This document shows positions 1 through 9,700 of a stretch of DNA of 64,000 nucleotides, piece by piece; position 1 is the stretch's first letter, and each line of letters starts with the position of its first letter. Made by a program: the position numbers and the translations under genes. Where the stretch lies: positions 23,360,876 through 23,424,875 of the forward strand of contig CM060847.1 of the NCBI GenBank assembly GCA_030737835.1, written 5' to 3'. The DNA comes from Acorus gramineus (lineage: Eukaryota > Streptophyta > Magnoliopsida > Acorales > Acoraceae). The notes under the pieces are model-generated. The model ran no database searches. It was not told where the DNA came from and was given only the letters and a program-made list of their open reading frames with translations.

Positions 1-228
1 AAAACTACTCCTCCACATACAGTTTATCCCCAACAAAATTCATTCATGACACCAACACAAGAGGTATCCCAAGATTTAAAAAAAAAAAATTCGTATTTTT
101 AAAATTTTGTTGGTTGATGTTATACACTTTTTGTTATAAAATTCGTTCTCTTTTATTTCTATCTCTTTGATGAATGATCTTGCATGTGTTTATAATCTGA
201 ATAACCCTTTTTTCTTTTATTAAAATTA
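1..228. repeat. Left part of a dispersed repeat also present near 54.1-54.6 kb
   Basis: AT-rich, with no credible coding region. Bases about 160-228 match about 54190-54265 in the same orientation, and the match resumes after the inserted element at 229-505. Bases about 1-65 match about 54078-54140 in the opposite orientation. The two loci therefore share a repeat with internal rearrangement. The element class is unknown. Confidence 0.5.
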
Positions 229-505
229 GGGTTATTTTAGTTTTTAGTCCCTGTAATCATACCTATTTAGGGATCGATCCCTCACTTCTTCGTATTTTGA
301 TTTTAGTCCCTAGATTTAAAGGATATGTTCATTTTTAGTCCCTCAGAGGGACTAAAAACAAAACCAAATAATTTAGGGATAGGTCCCTCCCAGGGATTAA
401 AAAGGAACATATCCTTTAAATCTGGGGACTAAAATCAAAATATGAAGAATTGAGGGACCTATCACTAAATCCTATGGTTTATGGGGACTTAAAAATAAAA
501 ATCCC
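229..505. mobile_element. Foldback MITE with 9-bp target duplication (Mutator-like)
   Basis: The two halves are near-complete inverted repeats rich in TTTAGTCCCT / AGGGACTAAAA. Both ends begin with GGG when read inward. The element is flanked on both sides by TTAAAATTA (220-228 and 506-514), a 9-bp duplication typical of Mutator-like elements. The paralogous sequence near 54.27 kb has a single uninterrupted copy of this site, which confirms insertion. It is non-autonomous, with no ORF. Confidence 0.8.
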
Positions 506-603
506 TTAAAATTAAGGTGCGTGGTATCTTGAAAAAAAATTCAAAACTAAATGTTAAACAGCCTAATTTTTAAACCACATGTAAAGAAAATTAAAAAAAA
601 ATG

Positions 604-770
604 AAAAAAATCCATATAACCCCCTGTAATCTGCCATAAATCCATATAACCCCCTGCTCCGTTAAACAGACGGACAAAAGGCAGACGGAAAGGGTTTTAT
701 GGATATAGAGAAGTGATTACAGAAGGTTATATGAATTTATGAACATTGCAGGGGGTTATATGGATTTTTC
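604..770. mobile_element. Short element built of CCATATAACCCCCTG repeats
   Basis: It begins AAAAATCCATATAACCCCCTG and ends with the inverse, GGGGGTTATATGGATTTTT, with further internal copies of the same 15-20 bp motif. Related copies lie at 53455-53665, 54363-54570, 32919-33677 (ends only) and about 36600. The inverted ends suggest a MITE, and no coding sequence is present. Flanking sequence is shared with the copy at 54.36 kb, so the two are copies of a larger repeat. Confidence 0.55.
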
Positions 771-2445
771 CCGTCTTATTATTATACACAAAAAACATAT
801 AAACATATGACATACAAATATACACACAAAAATATTATATGTATTTGATATAACAATGAGATAATAAGAATTCTAGTGCCATTTCATGTCTATCTAACCA
901 TACTCACTAACATGCCTCACTATCACTAGCATGCCGTGTCAGAATGATTCAACGTGTCACAAGGTTGACCCGGCATGACCTATATAACCTTAACATGTCG
1001 TGTCATGATATGCCAGTTTTTAACATGTCATGTCACGAAAAAGCATACCAGAACAACTTATCAACTCTGGCTCAACAAAAGTGACAGGTATTCCTAGAGT
1101 TAAGGAAAATCATCTAATTTCATCACATCATGAACTGTTTCGAGTATTAACATAGTTTCAGCACTAAAAGGATGTCACCATGAAGGATTCCTTCCACAGC
1201 ACCCAAAAAAAAAAAAAGGCTAAAAGTTCACTAACAAGATTTACTACAATATTGTGGCATGATTATGCATTAGGTGATCACATCACATAATCCTGTTGAG
1301 ATTTGTTAGTGAGTATTGCATCGCCCCTTTTAACACCCTGTAAATAAAAAGAGAATCCATCAGTGTCACAAATTTATTTTAGTTGCAACCATGTACTAGA
1401 TAGCCAAGCATATTTTCTGAACAGAGATCCACACTACAACTAACAATCCATTAATATATCAACATAGGCTGTTAGCCAATAAGTGTGGAGAGAAAAACAT
1501 ACATCTATACATTCACTCATCAGACACCAACATCCATGTACAGCAATATTATACTCCACCCAATGTTTCTTTCCAGCATGTTTAGTTAAACAAATCAAGA
1601 TGTGAGACTTCTATGATATGAAGTTATGAACCAACAAAAAGAGACGTGTATATGAGAAAAAAATGTTTAGAAATCCCATGCGAGTTCAATGCCTTCCTGT
1701 ATCCATAAATTTCAATCCTCTGATGTGATTATTGGTATATGCTAATTGATGGATAAAAAAATCTTGAAATTTCAAAAACAAACATCTGAATCACTTTGTG
1801 AAAAGGATGCAGATACAAATACTCAACCATAGAAGGTTGAAATTTCATATTAATAAAAACCATGTTTCGCTAAAAAAAACTGCAAAAAGCACACTGATCA
1901 GGCTTGTGTTGTACAAATCAGAGACTGATGGTTAAATGGTTGGATGGTCAACCCATGACTCACCAGGCATGCAAATTCTATGGAGCACAAAATCTGTTTA
2001 GCACAAAACATATATGGGCAATGGATGACATATCTTGCATGGCATGATTAACCAATACCACACTAAAATGAAACTTGGGAGATTTGCTTTTCATTCTTCA
2101 CCAATATCAAGATATCATTTTAACTTGGATTACATTTTGGTATTGGACACAATTAAAGAGCACAACAGATCTAATTCTTTTGTTCAGGGATCATAACTCA
2201 TGCAATTATTCAATACAAGAATGTCAGCGGCAAGAGTCTTAATAATCAGGAGATTATGGCTTGAACCCATCCCACACAAACCAGTTTGAAGTTCAGTGTT
2301 TGCTGACTAGAAATGGTGATACATGGGACTGCTTGCCAGCCAAATGGAGTACTTTGTTAGGTTACAGCATTAATGTGTACTTGTGTGGTATATTTCTTGC
2401 GTCAAGTTTTGCATATGATAGTTCAAAGGTGAAGGATGAAAACTA
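771..2445. other. Intergenic, nothing recognised
   Basis: AT-rich sequence with only short chance ORFs, such as a 67-residue one at 2261-2464 that resembles no family I know. I saw no RNA gene, long repeat or regulatory cluster. Confidence 0.5.
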
Positions 2446-2448
2446 TAA

Positions 2449-2718
2449 ACCCTCGTTTGGGTAGCGACAAGCTATTTCGGAATAGACAACTATTTTCAGT
2501 ATAGAGATAACTATACCAATGAAGTAAGTCATTTTTTGTTTAGTTGTGTTTTTAGTTATTTTTATTAGGAAACATAATAATGATTTTTTTGTCATTTGGT
2601 TGTCCATGGATAAATCGTAGATAATAGGTGGCTATACCCACCCATTCCTTGCAAACAAACATGTTTTTTGGGCTTATTCACTCCCATTCCACACCTATTC
2701 TTCTACCCAAACATGGGC
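2449..2718. mobile_element. Tourist-like MITE with TAA target site
   Basis: The ends are inverted: CCCTCGTTTGGGTAG at the left and CTACCCAAACATGGG at the right. TAA lies at 2446-2448 and again at 2719-2721. The 270-bp length, the TTTGG-type terminus and the 3-bp TAA duplication fit PIF/Harbinger (Tourist) MITEs. Non-coding. Confidence 0.7.
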
Positions 2719-3130
2719 TAAGCCTCTTAAGATTATTTGAAACTGACAAATAGATTTAATGGGGAGGGAGAGGGGGAGAGTTTGAAGGAGAGAGAGGGAG
2801 TCATAAAAATATTTGCAGATGTGCATTAGAGAGGCCTTGTGAAACAAATGTAAGGTTCAAATTTAGTAGATGAAGAAAAAATTTCAGAAGAAATTAAATT
2901 TCCAATTATAAAGCTTTGGAACACAATAAAAAGATTCAGTTCGAAGTGTATTCTTTAAGTGGCATTTGGTGTTTGGCAAATCACTTCTGAAGGACTTGCA
3001 ATTAGAGTAGTGCCTAGGAATTGATTTTAGGCATCTGGTTTTACACCACCCAACACCACCCCCCCCCCCCAACCCAACCCTAAAAAATAAAAAAAGATTC
3101 CAAATTGCATCTGGGATGCATCTAAAAAAA
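2719..3130. other. Intergenic, nothing recognised
   Basis: Purine-rich stretch (2760-2810) and a C10 run near 3060, with no credible gene. Confidence 0.4.
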
Positions 3131-3330
3131 ATAGGGTGAATTGCTCAAATACCACCAGACGAACACCTCCATTATTTCTCTGTCCCTGTTTTTTTTTTAA
3201 TTTTTTCTATACCCCTGAAGTCTGGTTTTATTTATTTTTGCCCTTAATTTTTTATAATACCTGAACTACCCTCTCTTACAAACCAAAAAACCCTACAAAG
3301 TCCCCATCTTCTTCCTCTTCATCAAATCAA

Positions 3331-3705
3331 CTAAAGTTCTATCAGCTGACACTCTTGCAGCCAACCACGACACAATTTCACAATGCCATCATTCACATTG
3401 TCATTCACATCACCGACCCGCCGTTCACATTGCCACCACGACACCGATCCGCCATCCACATCGCCGTTTAACGATCCGTTGCCGTTACCAGTTAGGGGGT
3501 TGAGAGGGTGGGTTTGCGGTGACGATTCGACGGCGGCGGTGGAGGTTGTGGATGCGGAGGAGGTCTTGGTGGGTGGAGTGGGTGAATGAGTCCTTCTTAG
3601 GTGTTGTTGAGAGGGTTTGGTGGGTTTTTGGATGGCTGATGATGCGAGGAAGAAGAGGAAGAGGAAGACGAGAAGAGCTGGATTGGAAGAGACAATCATT
3701 GCCAA
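3331..3705 (-). CDS. Hypothetical 124-residue ORF with signal-peptide-like start
   Basis: Not recognised. The predicted protein starts with about 25 residues of a hydrophobic leader (Leu/Phe-rich core, then Ala-Ser-Ser-Ala), followed by a Ser/Thr/Pro-rich stretch and a Gly/Asn/Asp-rich tail. That layout resembles a small secreted plant protein. It lies inside a possible Mutator-like element, so it may be a captured 5' gene fragment and not a working gene. The opposite strand also has short open frames, so coding is uncertain. No introns, promoter or homologue could be established. Confidence 0.25.
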   Translation of the reverse strand: MAMIVSSNPALLVFLFLFFLASSAIQKPTKPSQQHLRRTHSPTPPTKTSSASTTSTAAVESSPQTHPLNPLTGNGNGSLNGDVDGGSVSWWQCERRVGDVNDNVNDGIVKLCRGWLQECQLIEL

Positions 3706-4019
3706 AGATCGGTTTTTTTATGGGTTTCTAACTGAGAATTGGAGCTCCTACTCAATCAAAACATTGTTTTTTTTTTTGTTTTTTATCTGTGTTTTCTCTA
3801 TTTGGATTGAACTGAAAAACCCAAATGAAGAAATCCAAGAATTCTGTTTGTAGAAGTGGGTCTGCACATAACAGAAGTGGAGAAGGGGAAGAAAGGAAAT
3901 GAAGGAATACTAATTAAGCTTTGTTAAAAAAAAAAGTGTATTTGTGCATTTTATATATACATGATTTTAAAGGAAAATATGAGGAGAAATGTAATGCCCA
4001 ATTACATTACATAATTACA

Positions 4020-4566
4020 AAAATGTAATGCCCAATTCCAGAAATATAATGACAACATACAAAAATATACTTATCAATTACAAAAACTACAATATTACAT
4101 AACCAATGATTATCATTTACAGAACAGAAATATAATATCATATATAGAATTAAACTAATGACATACAATTTTACACAAATGTAATATCATCTATGGAATT
4201 AAAATAATCATTTACAAATATGTAAATGACAGACATTTAAGAAAATGTAATAACATTTTACAGTATGTACAAATTACAGAAACTGTATAAATAATTACAT
4301 AATGTAATCAATGATTTACAAAATCATTCATATAACAACGCGGGAATATAATATGTACATAAATGTAATATCGTTTTATATTTATAAAAATGTAATACCA
4401 TCTATGCAATTAAACTAACATTTTACATATACATAAATAACAGATAATTTAGATACATAAATGTAATAACTTTTTACATATATGTAATGAGCAATTACAG
4501 AAAATTTATAAACAATTACATGATGTAATAAATGCTTTACATAAATCATTCACATAAGAACAACGT
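4020..4566. repeat. Diverged tandem repeat, unit about 200 bp, rich in ATTACA/TGTAAT
   Basis: The segment at about 4186-4340 recurs at about 4389-4566, with the same order of landmarks: a GTAATA-CATCTATG-AATTAAA box, a CATTTAC stretch, then TTACATNATGTAAT and a final CATTCATATAACAACG-like end. A partial earlier copy starts near 4020. The TTACAT/ATGTAA palindromes recur many times. Confidence 0.6.
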
Positions 4567-4689
4567 AGAGAGTGATTTGGATAGAGTGGGTTTTGGGGGG
4601 AAGTTACACCGATTTTGGGGTTGGGGGAGGTGAGGGGTAGCTTAGGTATCAAAAGGTGAGGTGGCTCTAGTCAGGGGTAAAAAAAAAAT

Positions 4690-5165
4690 GAGACCACATA
4701 GTAAGGTTACATTTTTGTATACATGACTTTCAGTTCTTGAATCTATTGTAAAAACAGTCTAGGAATGTATGTATAACAATTCCACGTCTAATCATCTTTG
4801 TGTATATTGAATGCTATCTATAGATAAATTATTAAATATATGTAATCATGTGTATCATATCTGTATGTATCAATTGTATTTTTGTTACTCTTTAATGTAA
4901 GTATCAATGTTAATTACTGTAATTAAATATTATATTTATGTAATTAATATACAACATTTCTGTAAATTGATAAGGAGAAGTTAGAACTTAAAAGCAGCTT
5001 TTCAGCGTTCTCTATGCGTTTGAAAATTCTTAGAAACCACACTTCAAAAACACATGGTTGTTTTTTCAAAGGCGAGGTTTAAAACTCACATCTAAATGGA
5101 CCCTTAAGATTATGTGACAATTCATGATATTTATAACATTATGGAAACCATTTGTGATCAAGCTC
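4690..5165. other. Intergenic, nothing recognised
   Basis: AT-rich sequence with scattered TGTAATTA words similar to the repeat array to its left. No gene is visible. Confidence 0.4.
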
Positions 5166-5173
5166 CTTCAAGA

Positions 5174-5951
5174 TAGGCCTGTCAACGGGTCGGGTCCGGG
5201 TCGAGTCGGGGTGGACCCGAACCCGACCCGTGACAGGACCCGGCGGGTCCGGGTTCAACCTAGGACCCGGCGGGTCCGGGGAAATGTGGACCCGGACCAG
5301 TCGGACCCGGGTCGGGTCCGGGTCCGACCCGACCCGGATGGTTGGGTAAAAAAAAAAAAAAAACAAAGAGAGAAGAGCTTATGTATTTATTTGCCTTATC
5401 ATTCTATTTGAAATTTTTTGTAATAAAACATCATTGTTAATGAGATTATGTTTGAATATAATTTTATACAATTCAAAAAAGTAAATGAATTATTAAATAA
5501 CATCCAAAACAATAATCACTAACATAAAAAATATATTAACTTAAATAATAAACATAACTAACCTAAACAACATTCAAAACAATAAACACTAACATATTAA
5601 CCTAAATAATAAACATAAATCATACAGCAAATTAATTAATCATACAAATTCAAAAGCTAATAAGTTAATTGTCCAAAACAAACCGATTTATAGGCTTGTT
5701 ATGATTATGATTTATGAACTTGTAGATACAAAAATAAGTTAAGTAAGAAATAAAATTATGCATCAACTAATACTAATGGTTTTATAATATATGAGCATAT
5801 TTTAATAAAACAATCGGGTCTCGGGTCCAACGGGTCGGGGCGGGGTGGACCCGACCCGTTTGTTTGTTCGGGTCCGCCGGGTCGGGTCCAAATCGGGTCG
5901 GATATATTACACGTGTAATCGGGTCCGGGTCTGGACCCGTTGACAGGCCTA
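5174..5951. mobile_element. hAT-like non-autonomous element, 778 bp
   Basis: The termini are TAGGCCTGTCAACGGGT and its inverse, and a perfect 8-bp duplication CTTCAAGA flanks it (5166-5173 and 5952-5959). Both subterminal regions are GC-rich arrays of GGGTCGGGTCC-type repeats; the middle is AT-rich and non-coding. Short inverted ends, an 8-bp target duplication and clustered subterminal repeats are hAT features. Open frames in the GC-rich ends are compositional artefacts. Confidence 0.88.
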
Positions 5952-5959
5952 CTTCAAGA

Positions 5960-6779
5960 CATACTAGAGGTATTGTGAATCTCTGCTTTAGTATATACTA
6001 AAGGCTTCTTTTTATGTCTTGTATGTATGCATGAGACTGATTAATAGAATTTGATTCTGATCATAATTGGTTATAATTAAAGTTTCTGTTCAAGGGGGGA
6101 AAATCAACCATAAAAGTTTAGGTGGGATTTCATAAATGAGCAGAGAGCATATTTAAACTTAGAATCTCTTCAAAATCAACAGTAATGCGAAATCAGTTGT
6201 AAAAAAATGATGTTTTTCATTGCAGAAACCCCTCTCAAAGACACCATTCACATGAAATCGGAAAGGCCTTTTTTCCCCTCTCTCAACACTACAAAGATGA
6301 TTAATAAGACATCATTTCATCACGAGATCAAATAAGGCGTTCTAGCTCCTTCCTGCGAGGACGGTTGGGAGAGGCAAGGTGAATGGCGATGAACGGTGGA
6401 TCGGCGAGTGGTGAGGTGAACGGCAACGGTGTGAACAACGGATCAGAGAGCGGCGAGGTGAACAGAAAAAAGGCCAGACAACAGACACCTTGACTAACAT
6501 TTGCAGAACACTTTCACCAGAGATGTGATATACCTGTAGCAAACAAAAAACAAGGCCGTCATATCAGAGAATGAGTACCATTTTAACAAAATTCAAAACG
6601 TATTCTTGTCATGCACACAAAAGTGCAAATTGCCATGCATGTTCATAAATAAAACGCTATCCATTTCATATAATGAATGATGAAAAGCCATGCAAGTCCA
6701 TGGATTCTTAACACATCGCATTTGCTAAAGAGCTTTCAAATATATTAGTTACTAACCTCAGGTCTAGGAGGGAAGACTT
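5960..6779. other. Region 3' of the F-box gene
   Basis: Probably contains the 3' UTR of the minus-strand F-box gene next to 6780. The rest is unremarkable. A 66-residue open frame at 6342-6542 resembles no known protein. Confidence 0.4.
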
Positions 6780-9700
6780 TCATAAGAGAAGATATGGATC
6801 CTCAAAATCATAATATTCAAAAGAATCATCAAAATAAGAGTCATACATCTCCGAGAAATCAGACTCATAATCGTATGCATCAGATCCATCAGATAAATCA
6901 AGTCCATAACTGCAAAGTTCAGTACAGAATTCATAGTCGTCTGTCGGGTCACTAGGAAGCTTTAGATTTTTTATCCTGTCAAGACATGTCTTTCGCAGAC
7001 TCCCTTCCAGACAGACATTGAAACATTGGCGGATATCAAGTGATTCAAGTTGAGGACAACCATCAAGTATGGCGTGAAGGCCATCGTTTGATAACAAGTT
7101 GCCAAATAGTTGCAGTCGCCGTAATCCAGGCATGTGTTTTGCAATTATGATTGCCGTCTCATCACATTTAGGTGCACATAGATATCCCCGGCAGTTCAAT
7201 CTCAAACATTTCAGTTGTGGGCATGAGCGACCAATAGCTTCCAGCACTTCCGTAGAAAATGAACAATGGGAAATCTCCAGCTCCTCCAGCAGGGGAAATT
7301 TTTGGGCTGCCTCAATTAATGCCTCATCCATTACTTGGTAACAACTTACGAGACGAAGACATTTCAAGATATTGGTCCTGAAATAATTTAAGATGTTATC
7401 AAAGAAAATAAAGTGTTTAGAAAGCAAAGGCGGGCATTATTTTATCTAATATATGAATTGTGACAAGTATACAGGCTGGAAATAAATGCACAACCAGCGC
7501 ACATAAAAAAGAAAAAGAAGAGAAAGATAAGGCCCAAAATCACTAGAAGGGAACTAACCAGATCAAAGAAATGAAAGAAATAGTCAAGATGTAGAAATTT
7601 AGAACAATGGTGTTGGAATGATTATCTTTTCCCAACAGAGAACACTGATGCATCATTTTCTACTTAGTAAGAGATCCTATCCACATCCTAATTCTCCTAA
7701 ACCAACTGAGGCTTCAATGTCCATTGTCTACACATCCAATTTGCCAATGTTTTTTCTTTCTTTCTTAGGATTCCTTTTTCACCATAAATAGCTATCGGAA
7801 GTAATTCACTAAAAAAATATGTCATTCCGTCCACCTATATTTTACCTTTCGTATACTAATTTACCAGAGCCATTTAAATCTCTAACTTTCTTCCCTAGTT
7901 CTCAATATCATATATCATGATCTATTCAAGCTTTATTACCACTATCAATCTAGCTAACTAAGCTTCCACGATTACATAAATCTTCTGCAACTTCCATCAA
8001 CCTCATGCTTTATTATTTTTGCGATCTACTCAATATATCATGTTCTACTCATGCTTTATCATTTTGTGATCTACTCAATATATCATGATCTACTCATGCT
8101 TTATTTGTTTTGTGAAAGGCTGGGGTTGTTTTTGTATGGGTGCAAGTGTCGTGTTGTACTCCAGGGATCGATTTATCATTAAGTAGTAGGTTGATGTGGG
8201 TACCATCCCAGGGCCATGGTAGATTCCTCTTCCAGTAGTGTCCCGGGTCGGTGTTCTCTTCTTTGCTTTATTTGTTTTGGTTGTGTTGTACTTTGGGCTT
8301 TCTACTTTAATATACTTTTTGGTAGGATGCCTACCATTTCATCACCAAAAAAATAAAATAATAACAACAACAATAATAATGACAATCCATAAACCTCAAC
8401 TTTATCATCTCTTGCTATAAACCAACTTCTTTGCATGTTGCAACTTTATTGCCTACATGTTGTACAGTTAATAGGCAAGCCTTACGATATTATTTGATTA
8501 AGGTAATACACAAACAGTTAATGACCATACAACACCAAGTAGGCAGACATCAACTTCATTACACTATACTTCAGCGGAAAGTCGAAAATATTATTAACCA
8601 TCTCCCTGTCTCAATTCCAAGATCATCAATGTTTTCCATCCATTGGGTGATATGAATATTAAGAAAAAATATTTAGAAAGGATATAAGTTTTGACAATAG
8701 AACCAAACACACCCTGCTACATCAATTTGGAATCAATCTATGTATTATGGTTTCTGGCAAATTGGAAGTCGGGGGAATACAACAAAATATCTACACACAA
8801 GGAGATTGAAAATCCTTGGAGACAGAAACAACATAACCATGCAATGAGTTTGAAAATCCACTCCACGATAATAACAAGTATGTCGAATTGGTGGATAATG
8901 TTGGAGTAGATGTATAAGAATGAAAAAGGAACACTAGAATACTGATCCGAGGCACGAGAAACATCACCTTCTTTAAACTGTTATTTACCCCCTATCACAA
9001 AAGAGACCAACAAAAGGTTCCCCCAGCAATAGGGGTGCAACTCGGACGGGTTGGGTCGGGCTAAAGGTTTGTTCAAACCCAACCCGCAATGCACAGAGTC
9101 CAACCTGAACCCGAGCCCGAACCCGACCTCAACCCGCGGGTTGAGGTCGGGTCGGGTTATGCCCAGGTTTGGGTTGGGCCTGGCGGGCCCGGGTTCAGGC
9201 TCGGGTTTATAATATAATAACTAGTTAACAATCTCCATTTACATCCACAATAATATTATTTAGATCAATAAGCTGCAGATCCAATCATCCAATGAATAAA
9301 TTCAAGGTTTGACCGAATGAAATAATGCAGATCCATGAATAAATTGTAGATTCATTGAATAAATATGGATCCATTGGATATTCCTCCAAAACCTTCAAAA
9401 ACTACAATTTTTAATCATATAGAAATTGATGCCTGAGAGAGACACAATCATCAAATCAAAACAACAAAAACTAAACAGACAATAGAAAAAAAAAACTTTT
9501 TCACAACATTTGCATCAATTCCACATAGATCAATCATTTCACAGCCCAACCACATAGTCACACACACACAGAGGAAGAGGGAGAGATTGGAGGAAAAAAT
9601 GACGGTGGTCTTCTTCTTATCAGGAATGACGACGGTGATGGAGTGGTCGAGGTTACCAGTCTTGCCGCTGGAGATCTTGATCCGATTTTGGAGGAACTTC

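Larger units (their letters stand above)
3180..4690. mobile_element. Possible Mutator-like element with acquired sequence
   Basis: The outer 100 bp at each end show a loose inverted relationship: an ATACCTGAACTACCCTC type of sequence at the left against ATACCTAAGCTACCCCTC on the reverse strand at the right, both next to a run of T and a CCCCTGA box. The interior has a higher-GC block (3380-3720) unlike its surroundings, then an array of TGTAAT/ATTACA repeats. This resembles non-autonomous MULEs that carry gene fragments. The ends are diverged and I could not define a target duplication. Confidence 0.35.

Noticed and set aside
2261..2464. 67-residue ORF
   Set aside because: No recognisable domain, promoter or codon bias; the last codons run into a MITE.
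5124..5411. ORFs in GGGTCGGG-rich segments (5124-5411, 9878-10187, 12902-13175)
   Set aside because: Translations are dipeptide-like repeats of the hAT subterminal arrays.
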